Origin: Enchytraeus crypticus
Taxonomy: Eukaryota > Annelida > Clitellata > Enchytraeida > Enchytraeidae
NCBI GenBank assembly: GCA_905160935.1
Contig: CAJHZI010000638.1
Location: 94,752-158,751, forward strand
Length of the DNA stretch: 64,000 nucleotides
Reading direction: 5' to 3'
A model generated the notes under the pieces. It was given only the letters and a program-made list of their open reading frames with translations, ran no database searches and had not been told where the DNA came from. This document shows, in pieces, positions 33,901 to 46,815 of the stretch. Every line of letters begins with the position of its first letter. The stretch's first letter is position 1. The translations under genes and the position numbers were made by a program.

Positions 33901-36388
33901 TAAATTTAATAGAGAGCTAAGCGTGTAATATAACTGAGCCTATAAAACAATGCTATATTTAGTACAATATATTGTACTACAAGCAGTAACACATGTACGT
34001 CATACAGTATAAACATCATCATCAGGATTCTATAGCATCACGCTAATCAACGTAGATCTATACAAGCGTCATATCCTATAATTTAATAATTAAATTATTT
34101 ACAGACCGACAGAGCTTACAACATCTCTGCAAAAATTCCATAGCAACTATAATTATGTACAAAATGAAACAATATAAAATAAGAAATATTTAGGAGTATA
34201 TTAGAAATAACTTAGAAATATCTTAAAAGTAGAAATATCTTAGTAGAGTTTTTAATGGGGCTTTAATACTTTTTAATGGTTTTTAATATTTGTATATTGT
34301 ACCACAGAGTACATGCACGTCATTCAGGGAGATTGAGACTTTGTAGTACAGAGTGCAGCCATAAAAAGGTTTGCTGTATTTAAAAAACTGCTAAAGTCTA
34401 AACTACACAGAGAGGTAAACAGTACATATATGTAGACAATAAATCTTTCTACGTCAAATCACTACGTATAAAATCAATCAATATATTGAGTCTCCCCCTA
34501 TCGGTGCAATCATTAAAACATAAAATCAACTACAATTACACTGAACAAAACGATTTTGTATGCGATAAGCACACTGCTAAGTGATTCCATAAAGATCATA
34601 TGTGATAAGCGTAAAATATGGAGCAGCGTTACCAACTTTAAGTAGATATGTAAGATAATAAAATTAACACGTTACAGCCTATTGATCGAGCTTAAATATG
34701 CACGAGATCGCAAAACAAACATGCACACGTACTCTAGTATATGTAATGTTCAAGCAAATCAAGCATATTACGAAAACGCACCTTTGACCACCACTGACAC
34801 GTGGCTGGAATATTGTCGATAAACAAGGTGACAAATCGCGTTATGAAGAATCTCCATAACAGCATTATAGCCTAAGTATAGCTGCTACGGCAGGCGATAT
34901 TATCAATTTGCGACCTGATTATTGCATCGCCAACATACAGCTACATCACTCAGCATAGTCAAACGTTGCTACAGTTGCTGTGAGAAATGCTATGGCAGGT
35001 TTCGTAAAGAAATAGACCACGCAAATAAATCCAGAGAGAAATATCTTAAAATAATTGTGCACATTGTATCACAGAAAACAAACAGAATAATTGCTGTTAA
35101 GGCCGAAACACTTTACTCTGTAAGATAGCACACACAGTAGAGCAGAATAGCATCAGAATTTATAGCATAACAGAAGTATAAAATCGGATGGAAAAATAGA
35201 TCAACACACACACAAACAAGGCAATGTCAGAAAAAGAAAATCTCCAGTGCAGTGTTGACAGATAGGGAATAGTCATTATTAGAAAGACTTTAGAGAGTGC
35301 ACTGATAACACTTCAAACTTAATTTCAATATCTTTTTTGCAGTCATATTTGTAAACATGTGCAATGCAATTATAAAAGTTAAAGGGAAATTCCAGCACGT
35401 TTTGACCTGAAGACGTTAATTCACACTTAGGACAGGCAAAATACATTACACGCAAAGATCACGTCAAAAGCTACAGTGATGTCAATGAAGCAAAATTTAC
35501 TACCACTTCACAAATATGTATAGAAAGTTCCGTATTTTATTTATCAAAGCGTCAACAATTTGCAAACAATAAAACTGGACTAAATCGAAACCCATAAAAT
35601 TTGTTCTATTAACAACACTCCATTTCATTAGCTGCCTTCACTATAAGAAGATTAACGAAAGAAAGGAATGAACGGGTCTCTAAATAACAAGTGTAGCTAA
35701 TCTTTATAGACTCTGAAACTCTCAACAGAAATGTAGGTTATAAACAATGCCATAAACAATTCTACAGCACACGATACAACATGGGGACTTATCAAGCTAC
35801 TCAAACATTTCAAGGCCAATTACAGTGCAGCATACAAACACAGATATATTTCAATAAACAATCAAAGCACAAGCGAACACACATCAGTAGTAAAACGACA
35901 GTAAAACGGAGACAGTAATGGTTACATGTGGAAAGTTCATTTTATAAGGCTTACAACAATGCAAACGATCTTCTCTACGAATAGTCTACCTAAGCTATCA
36001 AAATATAACAAATAAATTATATACATCGTACTATATTTTGCATATTACACTTACTCAGAGCATATCCTGAACATCCGACTTGTCGCTAATGTTGATGCTT
36101 CATATCAAATACGATCTACATCCCATGATGATTTGATACAGGAAATCTCAAGTAAAAATATTTCAAAAGATCTTCTGTATCATACATGATTTCTTCATTT
36201 CACTCCACATCAAACAGAATATCTTTATGCTAACAAAGACTTCTTTAACAAAAAATCCTATTAATTTCATGCTTCAATCTATCCAATTCACTATACAAAT
36301 AAAAGTACTTCGTACAATACAATTCTACAACTAGTCTATAAGATTCTTGTTGTCTTATTCAACAACATACTTCCTAGTGCCCTTACTC
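30910..36388. other. No recognised gene; A-rich on the plus strand
   Basis: No open frame with a recognisable product, no known repeat and no RNA gene in 5.5 kb. The plus strand is visibly A-rich and T-poor, the same bias as in the elongase introns, so the region could be transcribed on the minus strand as a very long 3' end of that gene. A minus-strand AATAAA is at 31236-31241. This is an inference from composition only. Confidence 0.4.
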
Positions 36389-36682
36389 TCAATGCCTGCC
36401 GTTAATTGCCTCCTTACCTCCCTCCACCTTCCTGTTCCTCAGACCGTCACTGGTTCCAATTCTCTCGACGTTGCTCGCCTCCACCTTGGCCTCCGTCACC
36501 TGCTGCCTCTGCCTGAGCTGACGCTTGCGCAGCACGTAGGTCTGGTAGTAGAAGTTGGAGAAGAAGAAGAGCATGGACCAGGTGTAGTAGAACGTGATGG
36601 TGTTGAAGAGCCACGGGTAGTCGCAGTCAGTCGCTATGAACTTGTTGTAGCCGGTGTGACTCACGATCAGCACGAACTGGAT
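36389..36682 (-). CDS. Elongase coding exon 7 (last)
   Basis: Acceptor CGCACAG|ATC; encodes [20 protein letters not shown], the last membrane segment ([13 protein letters not shown]) and a charged tail ending NGRH with TGA at 36389-36391. Confidence 0.9.
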   Translation of the reverse strand: MQFVLIVSHTGYNKFIATDCDYPWLFNTITFYYTWSMLFFFSNFYYQTYVLRKRQLRQRQQVTEAKVEASNVERIGTSDGLRNRKVEGGKEAINGRH

Positions 36683-37304
36683 CTGTGCGGGTACATAAAC
36701 AAAATACAGCTATTAACTTGTTATAACCGGTTGTTGGACCTGTGTCCATAAACAAAATACAGCTATGAACCGATTGTTGGACCTTTGCCCATGCAGTTCT
36801 AAGCTTGTTATAGCCGACGAGAACACATAGACTGCTAGGTCTAGGATTCAGCATTTAATACGATAAATTATATATTGTATACTGTTTAATAATCCCGAAC
36901 CTGGTTGGACTGGAATTTAAGGGAAGGTGATGATAATGATTGTTTATTCCATCCCGACCCTAGCTAAACTGAGGTTCAATGGAAGATGATGATGATGATG
37001 ATGATGATTACACATTGTTTAATAATATATTGCAGAATTGACATTTACTGTATAAATATTAATATACAATTTCTAGGTATTTAAAAAATAACACCTAAAT
37101 GAATATCATACAATATCATTCACAATATAAAGTATACATACAATTTAAAGTTATAAAATAAAAAGTCGTACAACAGAATCAAACGATAGGTTCACATTTC
37201 GAAAGGATATCACGGGTGAGTCGAGGACTAAATCACTCACCTACTGATCGTTATACGGAAATCTAACCGGTAACGCTTCAGACTCGTTCGGCATCAAGAA
37301 CAAA

Positions 37305-37347
<43 letters not shown>

Positions 37348-39626
37348 TGTTTATTTCAGCATCAACACCAATTCACTGACATACACAAATACAAGTATAC
37401 ATTTAAAAGATATAAATTAAAAATTCCCAGAAACACAGTCTGTGAAACCTCGAACCTAGAAGGTAATACTTGACAACTTACGAGCTGGAGCTTGGTCATG
37501 TATCTCTTCCACCACAAGTACTTCTGCATCTTAGGCCCGAGAGCCGCCAGAGCGTAGTACGTGTACATCAGAGTGTGGATCCAAGAATTGACGATTCCAA
37601 CAAAGAAAGCTGTCACCAAAATACGTTTAGTATTATCAATCACCATTCCAATAAATGTTACAAAAAATATAAAATCAGCTATCGCAAAATACGTGTAGTA
37701 TTATCACTTACTATTATTACAAATAAAGTTCACAAAAACACATTTTGTATTTTATCTTGACTTTATCATTCTAGAAATCATAATTTAAACTAATAAAGTT
37801 TTTTAAAGTGATGTAAAAACACAATGAGCTGTTATCATAAGCAGGTTAAGAGCACTAATATCAGCAGCAAGAGCACTAATCATTTAACCACTTGTTAATA
37901 CTTATCATAAAGAGTCTTTTCCGATAATTTCTTAGTTGCTCTTTATACAATAATAAACAGACTCTAAAATAATCACTAAATTGGCAAAAATCACTATTCG
38001 TTAAATAGCATCACTAATCGCTAACAAGCATCACTAATAGCTTGTTAACTAGCATCAGTAATAGTTAACTAGCATCAGTAATAGTTAACTAGCATCAGTA
38101 ATAGTTAACTAGCATCAGTAATAGTTAACTAGCATCACTAATAGTTAAAAATCATTACTAATCGCTAAGAAGCATCAGTAATCGTTAAATGTCATCAGAA
38201 ATCGTTACCTAGTATACATAATCGCTAACAAGCATCACTAATCGTTGACTAGCTCTCTTCAATAACCATGACAGCAATCCTTTGCAGTGATTGCACAGTG
38301 TCCTAGAGATTGTCGTCAAACAACTAAAGACAAAGGAGAGGAAAGCAGAGAAATACTGACACTGTCCCACGGGAACGTATTTAGCCGCCATCCACCAGTT
38401 GATGATCATCGTTGAGTGATGATAGACGTGTAGGAATGTGACCTGCTCGTCTTTCTTACGCAGTATGAAGAAAATCTACAACATCATAACAGAGCAGTTG
38501 ATATGAGAAAATGCAATAATGTGTTTAATGGATATCTTGTTTACATAAAATTAGAGTATATATTACTATTTTTAATATTTATTCCTATAATACAAGAATT
38601 CAAGATGTGTTTCTTAAATTTAGACAAAAGCATACTACTATGCATAGCTTATCTCGTCTAAGCAACCTTCCTTCAATGTTCTTCACTTCTTACAAATCTT
38701 ATTTCCTAATTTCTTATTTCCAAATCTTGTTGTGTCCCTTATTCCTTATTAGGAATGAGAATCCAGCTGAACTTTATTCTGTGAGAGTTCAGCTTTACCG
38801 TTAGAGGCTGTTCAATTGCCTGCCTCCTGAACTTATTCAATAGTTACAACAAGCTTTCAGATTAAGCTGAAAACGTATTCATTATCGCCTCTGATATGTT
38901 TAGCTACAATTAATTCAAAAATTTCAGCGAATTTAATAAAACCAACAGGATGATATAGATTACTACTTACTACAAGAATTAAACACATTATTGGTAAGTA
39001 AATAAGTACATAAAAGGTTCATATAGAACTATATAATATACTAACCGTGTCAAGAAGTTCTATGATCTTAGAGAAGAAGAACAGCCAACTCACTTTTACC
39101 AACTGCCAAAAATACAGAGTACAGATGAGCATATTAAGTAAAACATTGTACAAAATATAATCTCAGTATTGTTTTTTATATACCATTTCATAAATTTGAA
39201 TAATTCTAGCATGAAAATAAATATAATATGAAACTTAATCTACAATAAAAAAACATATTACAAAATTTAACTTAAAAATTTACGTACAACATTACAGGAA
39301 AGTTCCTTTTAAATAGTTAAGTAATTTTATAATTAAATAATTAGAAAAGCCTTAACACTTTTTTTAATTACTTATTAAAAAAAAGTGTTAGTACAGATTG
39401 ACAGTTGATATAGGAAGAAGACCTGGATAGGACAAATTCTAAGGGGGGAAAGTCTACTAAAAGATCATAGAAGGCAGAATGGAAGGAGAGAAGCTGAGGC
39501 ATACCAAGATTAGGAATGTTAGATGATTTAAGGATCCACTCATAGGTGGACATGAAGAGGAAAGTGGAAGACAGAGAAGAGTGAAGGCGTTATATACCAT
39601 GGACCTGCGAGTAGTCGAGCACTAAA

Positions 39627-39671
<45 letters not shown>

Positions 39672-42600
39672 AACGAACAAGAAAGCGCACATACCCTGAG
39701 ACTGAGTGCATCATTGGCGTATGTCCAGTCGATAGGAGCGCACTTGTAGCTGTATCCCATCAGCGTCGCCGTCAGGAAAAACTAAAAACAGCAACAAAAA
39801 ACCTCTTGATTAAATAATAGTAACATTTAAGACCTGTTTATAATGCACTTCCTCATTTAAGGGAGATCTAATAGACGCGTCCTGAAAACATGCCTATATC
39901 CTGAAAGCATGCCTATATCTTGAAAGCATGCCCATATTCTGAAAGCATGCATATATCCTGAAAGCATGCCCATATCCTGAAAGCATGCCCATATCCTAAA
40001 AGCATGCCCATATCCTGAAAGCATGCCCATATCCTAAAAGCATGCCCATATCCTGAAAGCATGCCCATATCCTAAAAGCATGCCCTGCCAAGTTTATTTC
40101 GTTCAATAGATAGTGAGTGGCCTAATATTAGTAGATGAGCAAAAGCCTTCAAACACCTAAAAATCAGAGATATTAGTCTGTACTTATAATGTCTATTGAT
40201 ACGACCAATGAATAAATATTTTAATTAATAGTCACCGTCTAGCTCATTACGAGAGAGAGAGAGAGAACTATGTTTTATTTCAAAAATACACCGAAATATG
40301 CACGCACACTAGGCCGTCAAAGAGGGACGAGCACACCATCGATCAACTAACGAAGCCTTACTACGAGTCTAAGACCATATCTCTAGCACACTGGCTTTGG
40401 ACTCAAAAATATAGCTTTCTGAGATTGTGTACAAGGACTTGTAATTTTTAGGTAGACCTACAGGAGTTTAAGTCGGCTTCTACTAGCTACTGCAGCCAGA
40501 TCTCCCAAATCACTCCCAAAAGAGTGATTCAGTTTTATTCCTAATAATTAATCAGTGACAATATATCTATCACTATCAGATTATTCCCTAACTGAACATA
40601 TGTAATGTGTGTACATCTGCATACAAATAAACAACTATCCGTTTACACTAAACTATTCGTTTACACATACGAGATTAGAATATAAATAGCCATTCGTTTA
40701 CAATACTAGTTTAGAATATAAATAACCATTCGCTTACACATACTAGATTAGAATATAAATAACCATTCGCTTACACATACGAGATTAGAATATAAATAAC
40801 CATTCGTTTACACATACTAGATTAGAATATAAATAACCATTCGTTTACACATACTAGATTAGAGTATAGCACTAACTTCAATGCACATGTAACCAGACAG
40901 TGCTACGAGCATAAAGTTGTAGACTAAGATGAACTTCTTGAGGTCGAAGGCGGGTCGATTCTCCATGAAGCGCGGAGCTATGAATACAAACGCTAGATAG
41001 GACAGCACGATGATTAGCATCGGCTCAGGCGTGTCCAACAGAAAACTATTCTGAGTTCTCGGATCTGCACCAAATCAGTAGGTCAATCGATCAATCAGTC
41101 AGTCAATTTCAATCAATCTCAATCAATCAGCCTATCAATCGATCAATTAAACATACACTATAACGAGAAACAGGTAATATAGAGGGTCAAACAAACTAGC
41201 CAATAAAATGCCTAACCCACTGTGATAGTCTATATATATAGAAAAATTTCTTACATTTACCTAAAGTGGTTTGCTATGAGAAGTCGTTCCATTGGGATTA
41301 TAGGTATTCTAGGCCAATATGTATGGAATATTAAATGGTAAAATAATTTTTAAGCAGGCCAAAAATTGCATATGTAAGGCAACAGTTTAGCAGTCACAGC
41401 ACGTTTGTAGCACGTACCATAGGTACATATATATCAGTAGATATACTGAAGAGGCTCATTTGTGGCATGTATTATTTGTAGACCAGTGCATACACTGAAG
41501 AGACTGTTAGTGATGAGAGGCCACTTTGACAAGTAACAAGCTGTACCTGTTAGGTGAATGGTCAGACGCTTGAAAGTTCACTATCATATGAATCTTTACC
41601 TATTTCTTAAAGTGCATATGATTCACTGATAGATAAATATACTCGGCATAGCCCGTAGATAACCAAGGTTACTGATTAACAATTCACACATTTAATGCTG
41701 GCAAGCTATCATTGACAATAAATTAATCACAGATAATTCATGTACATTATAAATTATAAAGGTTCCCTACGTATCTTTCTTTTCTTGGTTTTCGGCCTAC
41801 TTTCAGAATTTCTTTCTACTCAGTTTGCTTTTAACCCTCCAAAAGATAGAGCCATAAAATTACTGAATAGGTTTGGTCCTAAACTTTTTCCTGTTATTTA
41901 TGTTTCTTTAAGATTGAAATTTTCGTCGCTTTTTGAAATCACGTTAGTATTAGCAAACATAATTAAAAAGAATAAGATAAGAATAGAGACGATTTTTAGT
42001 CAATCAATGAATCAGTCATAAGTCAATCAAATATTCCATCAACCAAATAATATTATAAATGCATTTATAAAGCAACGCTCTATTCAAAATGCCACAGTAG
42101 AGCTTAAAGTACAAAGAAGGTCAAGTAGTCTATTGGTAGAGGGCCACAATCGATGTAGCGACTAGGACTCAGCAAGTCTAAAATGTGACTGACCAAACTG
42201 GTCTAAAATACTAACATCAATACTACACGGTTACAAATCTCTACAATTCCATATATTCTTCCGTCGCCAACCGAAACATGTTCGGTTGTCAGTAGGTTAA
42301 ATTTTCAATTATATCGAACCCACTCGGAATGTTTTTAATGGCAATTTCATCTTTGACAAGGATATTGGTGATAGACTAAGTTAGAAATAGAAACTTGCAT
42401 GCATTTAGAAACGTAATCAGCCAAGTCGCTAAATTAGCCAGTTACTGCTAACTCAGTATCTATTGGCAATCAATGATTTATTCAGACAACGTCTAATGTA
42501 GTTAACATAATATTATACAGTGAGTCGATTTGCTAAGGTTAACGAAGCATTGAGGATATGAAGTCAAGGTTGCTTTCTTTACTAATCACAAACACTTTAT

Positions 42601-42827
42601 AAACATCTGTGCCTTCAATAAATTCATAAATCTGCATAATTGAATTAAGGATAAACTCTAATATTGTCATAGTTTTTGTTTTACAAAAAAGACTAGCCAC
42701 TTCACTCTAATTAATGAAAAAATTGGATATTTGAATGGGACATACCTCCATATTTGATGAACAGATCGTAGTACCAGTTTTCCTGCTTAAAGAAATCCGA
42801 CCAGGGTATATACGTTGAATTAGACAT
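36389..42827 (-). CDS. ELOVL-family very-long-chain fatty acid elongase (gene span, 7 coding exons)
   Basis: Joining, on the minus strand, 42827-42746, 41064-40877, 39781-39695, 39102-39046, 38475-38361, 37609-37482 and 36682-36389 gives exactly 316 residues. It starts [20 protein letters not shown], with [10 protein letters not shown] and [17 protein letters not shown] following. The His box HVYHH is the catalytic motif of elongases, which condense malonyl-CoA with acyl-CoA in the endoplasmic reticulum membrane. [20 protein letters not shown] and SNFYYQTYV are also family hallmarks. Seven hydrophobic segments are expected. Sequence is closest in style to the ELOVL4/ELOVL7/ELOVL1 group, but the subfamily is not settled. 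The tail lacks a clear dilysine signal. Confidence 0.92.
36895..37015 (+). repeat. Two family B 3' ends with (GAT)n
   Basis: CCTGGTTGGACTGGAATTTA-GGGAAGGTGATGAT and then CCCGACCCTAGCTAAACTGA-GG...GATGATGATG, both in elongase intron 6 and in opposite orientation to the gene. Confidence 0.55.
37311..37345. repeat. (GA)n microsatellite
   Basis: Pure GA tract in elongase intron 6. Confidence 0.95.
37482..37609 (-). CDS. Elongase coding exon 6
   Basis: Acceptor GGTGACAG|C, donor GTAAGT. Encodes [20 protein letters not shown] and KRYMTKLQL. Confidence 0.92.
38030..38235. repeat. About 20-bp minisatellite in elongase intron 5
   Basis: CATCAGTAATAGTTAACTAG and variants (AATCGCTAACAAG, AATCGTTAAAT) recur roughly ten times. 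Confidence 0.85.
38361..38475 (-). CDS. Elongase coding exon 5 (His box)
   Basis: Acceptor GTTGTAG|A, donor GTCAGT. Encodes [20 protein letters not shown] and the following STMIINWWM; contains the catalytic HVYHH. Confidence 0.95.
39046..39102 (-). CDS. Elongase coding exon 4
   Basis: Acceptor TTTGGCAG|T, donor GTTAGT. Encodes [19 protein letters not shown], the family's SK-IE-LDT segment. Confidence 0.88.
39388..39612 (+). repeat. RTE-like LINE 3' end, antisense to the elongase
   Basis: Reads GATAGGACAAATTCTAAGGG, GGCAGAATGGAAGGAGAGAA and GGATCCACTCATAGGTGGAC, ending TACCATGGACCTGC and then a (GA)n tail. It is the sense counterpart of 1963-2230 and 28000-28115. Confidence 0.7.
39625..39667. 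repeat. (GA)n microsatellite, tail of the LINE fragment
   Basis: GA tract directly after the LINE 3' end, where the copies at 1963 and 8858 have (TA)n or other tails. Confidence 0.9.
39695..39781 (-). CDS. Elongase coding exon 3
   Basis: Acceptor GTTTTTAG|T, donor GTATGT. Encodes [20 protein letters not shown] and ALSLR. Confidence 0.9.
39880..40085. repeat. 19-bp minisatellite, eleven copies, in elongase intron 2
   Basis: CCTGAAAGCATGCCCATAT with a C/T and A/G variant set; CCTAAAAGCATGCCCATAT alternates with it near the end. Each unit contains GCATGC. Confidence 0.95.
40640..40866. repeat. 37-bp minisatellite, about six copies, in elongase intron 2
   Basis: CATTCGTTTACACATACTAG plus ATTAGAATATAAATAAC recurs, ending 10 bp before the exon 2 donor. 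Confidence 0.92.
40877..41064 (-). CDS. Elongase coding exon 2
   Basis: Acceptor TTGGTGCAG|A, donor GTTAGT. Encodes [20 protein letters not shown] and continues to [20 protein letters not shown] and SGYMCIE. Confidence 0.93.
41065..42745. other. Elongase intron 1, nothing recognised
   Basis: AT-rich. There is a short CAATCAAT repeat at 41090-41150 and again near 42000. The 93-codon frame at 41740 has no recognisable product. Confidence 0.5.
42746..42827 (-). CDS. Elongase coding exon 1
   Basis: ATG at 42825-42827 in the context GCAGCCATGTC; ends TATGGA|G before donor GTATGT. The split Asp codon joins exon 2 correctly. Confidence 0.9.
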
Positions 42828-44300
42828 GGCTGCTAGTGTTGTATAGATACTATTGGCTGATACAGATGCCGGCAGAATACTGACAACGTTGCTTAAAGGT
42901 TAATATATGGGTAAAGTCAACAGCGCTTCTGATCTGTTACAGTATTCACGTCCTGTAAGAAAAGAAAAACATATGAAGTGACAACAAGTTTAACAGACAC
43001 CGTAAGACAAATAATTATCTCTTCTGCAGATTTACATTTAGTCATTTATGAATTAAATCTCTTATTCTATTTATGAAGTAAATAAAGTTAACCCAAAAAT
43101 GATTTCCACAAATTTTTCAATGATAAGCAGTTTGCTTAGCTAGCAGACAACAAACGATTGAATACGTAATATATGTTAATTAAACTACAATATAAATCCA
43201 TCATACAAAACGGTACGACTTTACTACTTTTATTATAATGGCTTGTACAATAGATCCTGACGTTCATATGACATATATCACAACATAATGCTAACAGACT
43301 TACTTAATTCAAGGCAACCAAGCATGTGGTCGAGTATAGTCCTATATCTCTTCACTCACATTTGTAAGTGTCTACGTAAGTATGAGGTGGCACAGATTCG
43401 TGATATAAAAGCATATTATGTACAATATTTACAAAGCCTAACTTACAATGTCATATAAAATAAGACAAGTTTACTGCCGCCTATTGGAGAGTATAACAAC
43501 TAATCTGTAATTATTCAACTATAATTGAATGTTTCTTCATTTCTTTCTCTCAGTCACTAATTACTCACTCTCTAACTCACTCACTGACTTGCTCACTCAC
43601 TCACTCACTCACTCACTCAGCACTCACTCACGCAGTCACTCATTCACTCACTCTCATTCTTTCTCTCTCTCTTTCTATTAATCATACAAATAGTGCATTA
43701 TTCACTTTAGCATTCTATAGTCACCAACATCCAGTATACAGAGTAGAAAACATCACCTTAAGATTAATAAATAAATTAGTAAGAGACACACGCACGCACA
43801 CACACACATACATACACACACACACAAATGCACACTTCCATTGCAGAGTGTCAGAGACCAAGTCAATCCATCGCGCCACTATACACCTGTCTTCTCAACA
43901 GGTGTGAATGAGACCCACACTGTAGCCACAACTTCAGCCCGCAGGTCGTAACAATTAATCATTACTGTTATCTACTGAATTGTTATTAAATATTCTTGAT
44001 TAATAATTAATAAATGAACAACTTTCATGGCATAGAACTATACATAATTTTATCCCCTGCTTTTCACTTCATATGGACATAGAATGAGTTATTAAATCAT
44101 CCAGCAGCCCATGTCTCGGTCTTTCCCTAACCTTCTTTCCTTTCATAATAATTTATTCATCATCCTTCACTTACCTCTTTTTAGTAACCATCGCCTCTCA
44201 TAATTTTACCTTCAATTTGTATTCCTTTTTTAGTGTTTTTCTATAATAATACGATCCATTGCTTCCATCATCAATAAAAAAGAAAATTTATTAGTATTCT
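42828..44300. other. Non-coding stretch 5' of the elongase
   Basis: No gene recognised. Contains an ACTC repeat (43570-43640), an (AC)n tract (43795-43830) and a hairpin with ACACCTGT arms at 43885-43907. It probably holds the elongase 5' leader or its promoter. Confidence 0.45.
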
Positions 44301-44301
44301 G

Positions 44302-44356
44302 ACATCGCATTCGAGTGAGGAAACTGACGTTAACATTAACTTTACAAGCTTAATTG
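44302..44356 (+). repeat. SINE family A, 3' fragment
   Basis: GACATCGCATTCGAGTGAGG, AAACTGACGTTAACATTAAC and TTTACAAGCTT match the body of the copies at 9281 and 54727. Confidence 0.6.
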
Positions 44357-44799
44357 TAAGTTACACATTTACATGTAGGCCTATGCCCGCTTGGATCTGT
44401 CAGATGTCCGAAGTTCAAGTCATAAATTTTCACCATCTTTAAACTGTAATAAAGGTAATAAGAGACCTAGTAAAATATTAATATCCATTTCCAACATTTA
44501 AACCATGCAACCAGTAACAGTGTTACAGTAAGACTGCGACCTACAAACACTCTTGAACTGGGTCATGTCAAGTCCGTATTAATAAGTGAAATGGGTCATT
44601 TCTTGTCAGTATTTATAAGTGGATCTTATCCGAGAGACTCCACGTCAGTTCAGTGGCTCTTACTAATCACCTACTCTAATCAAGACAAAGACTTCAGTTT
44701 TAAAATTCTCTACTACGAATATAAAAAACACGCTCATGCCTTATCTCTGCTTTAAGCAATGTTCTATTAAAACCAGAGAGTGTAGTGAAGGCATAAAGA

Positions 44800-44865
44800 G
44801 AGAGAGAGAGAGAGAGAGAAAGATAGAGAGAGAGTGAGGGAGCGAGAGAAAGAGAGATAGATAAA
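44800..44865. repeat. (GA)n microsatellite
   Basis: GA-rich tract, imperfect at its right end. A frame of Ser/Leu repeats on the minus strand is not a gene. Confidence 0.9.
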
Positions 44866-44939
44866 TAAAGAGAGAAATAAATAATTAGTAGACATTTATT
44901 AATGATGTAAAACAATTTCATATTATCTATCACTCTCCC

Positions 44940-45115
44940 TCTAAAGTGTTCTGCCAAGTGGCATGTTCAAGGTACATATTCATACTCAGAGTCTGCTTTC
45001 TAGAATGGCTATACTATACCCATACCATATGTAGCCTATAGCTTTGAAACAAATTACGGTTTCTGAGGTGGTTTCCCATTGAGTTTCTCAGTTTTGGCTT
45101 TTTCGCCTCTTACTA
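44940..45115 (+). repeat. Dispersed repeat family C
   Basis: AGTGTTCTGCCAAGTGGCAT, CATATTCATACTCAGAGTCT and TTCTGAGGTGGTTTCCCATT; matches the opposite-strand copies at 53325 and 55410. Confidence 0.65.
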
Positions 45116-45400
45116 CAGTGCATTATCTATATTAAATCAATATATGACTCCTAAATCTTTCAGTGGCGAAAGATACAAGATACAGCAGTAAATAGAATTG
45201 TGTCTGATATAGCAATAATCAGAAACATGTACTACGGCCTATCTAAAAGGGCATAGCCATACGGTTTTCAATTATTAAAAAAAACCTTGAATCACACTAC
45301 GATAGGCCTGTACGCTTAGACCTCTACATCGAGATATGAATAGGCTCTGACGTGCACGAGGTATCCTTGCTTAGCTAGCAGTTGAAGCATTATACTTAAC

Positions 45401-45587
45401 CTGGCGCCATTGAAATGGACCGATATTTATGACTAGCACAGATCGACAGGTAGACTGCGAATGTCACGAACATAATAAACACAACTAACAGCCCATAGCC
45501 GCCTAGAGGCGTTGTTGCCTTAAAAGGAGAATAATTAGGACAAAATTCATTAATACTGCCATTATTTCCATAAACTATGGTCCATTG
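45401..45587 (-). CDS. Candidate orphan coding exon with a membrane segment
   Basis: On the minus strand an acceptor (TTACTAACAG) precedes an open 187-bp segment, with a donor (GTTAAGT) after it. It encodes WTIVYGNNGSINEFCPNYSP, then GGYGLLVVFIMFVTFAVYLS (a clean membrane span) and a short basic SHKYRSISMAP. The layout recalls the end of a type I sorting receptor such as a mannose-6-phosphate-receptor-like or ATG27-like protein, but no family motif is decisive and neighbouring exons were not found. If unspliced, it would end at TAA 45396-45398. Confidence 0.35.
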
Positions 45588-46370
45588 CTGTTAGTAACAA
45601 TTTAGCAAGTTGTAAAAACTCAAACCAGAAGCAAGTAATATATTGTAAACTAATGCAGAAATATCACAATGTTGGGGTTAGGACATTGATAAGCCTAAGC
45701 CTCACATCGTGAGTTCTAGATTTAATCCAAGATCAGTAAAGAAAATGACGAATTGATAAGCTATCCACATCTGAACTTTTGGAATTATGTACACTTTCAG
45801 AATTAGATACCTTCTGACTAAATGTATAGAATAGCAAATTTACATAAAATTTAAATATTTGTTATACTTAACACAGCCAGGGGCGTCTATACCCCACATC
45901 CCCCTCGTCTAACTCACGATACACAAGCTTTCCACTTCCCCCTCCATTTCTAAAACTCTGTATCTCTTTCTACTTACACCTATTTTGCCAACGATGAAAA
46001 TTGCAAAATTGCGTTAACATTGTGTGAACGCCCCTGCATACAGCTTTATATACACCAATCTGATAGCGAAGCAACTAAACATACAGCTCACATTTGCGTC
46101 TCCTTAACATTCTGCTACAGCAGATGATAGAAATCTTTACGATCAACTACCAAACTTGTACTTTTAATCAATTCACCAAAGGAACGAAAGACTGAATGAT
46201 CCATTTAATATTTACTCCATTTACTTCCATTTAAGACCATTCATCCAAAAACTAAATTAGGTGCTTACATATTAGAGGATGACACATTAAGAATTAAAAA
46301 CAATACCCAGCTCACCAAATATCAAGCAGAATAACAACTAGATCCCTTTCAACAGAGTTAGATGTTAAAT
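45588..46370. other. Non-coding stretch, nothing recognised
   Basis: No gene or repeat family recognised. Confidence 0.45.
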
Positions 46371-46479
46371 TCTCAATGTATCAATATATTTCTCTAAGTG
46401 GAGTCCACAGACCAGACAAAGACTTGACTGGAGGGTTTATAATCAAACCTGCTATGGGAAATAAAAATATAGAGAGAGT

Positions 46480-46562
46480 GGGAGAAAGAGAGAGACTGAG
46501 AGAAGAAAAGAGACAGAGGGTAAGAGGGAGAAAGAGAGAGATAGAGAGAGAGAGAGAGAGGG
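46480..46562. repeat. (GA)n-rich microsatellite
   Basis: Imperfect GA tract; the two Ser/Leu or Arg/Glu frames over it are artefacts of composition. Confidence 0.9.
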
Positions 46563-46758
46563 ATACCAAGAGAAAGGCAGAGTAAAAGCATTCATTCACA
46601 ATTACACTACCTGTGCTATAGAAAACCAAATTATATATCTATTAGGATTAGTGCAAATTTTGATCTTTCTAAACCATCACCTAAAGATCTCCTATATTAT
46701 TTGAATATTTAAAAACATCAAATAATTCATAAAAGTGTCCACATAGATCAATGCACTA

Positions 46759-46761
<3 letters not shown>

Positions 46762-46815
<54 letters not shown>
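46762..46815. repeat. (CT)n microsatellite, tail of a family C copy
   Basis: Pure CT tract directly before TAGTGTTCTGCC, the end of a family C repeat. Confidence 0.95.

Noticed and set aside
41740..42021. A 93-codon frame in elongase intron 1
   Set aside because: No recognisable product and antisense to the gene.
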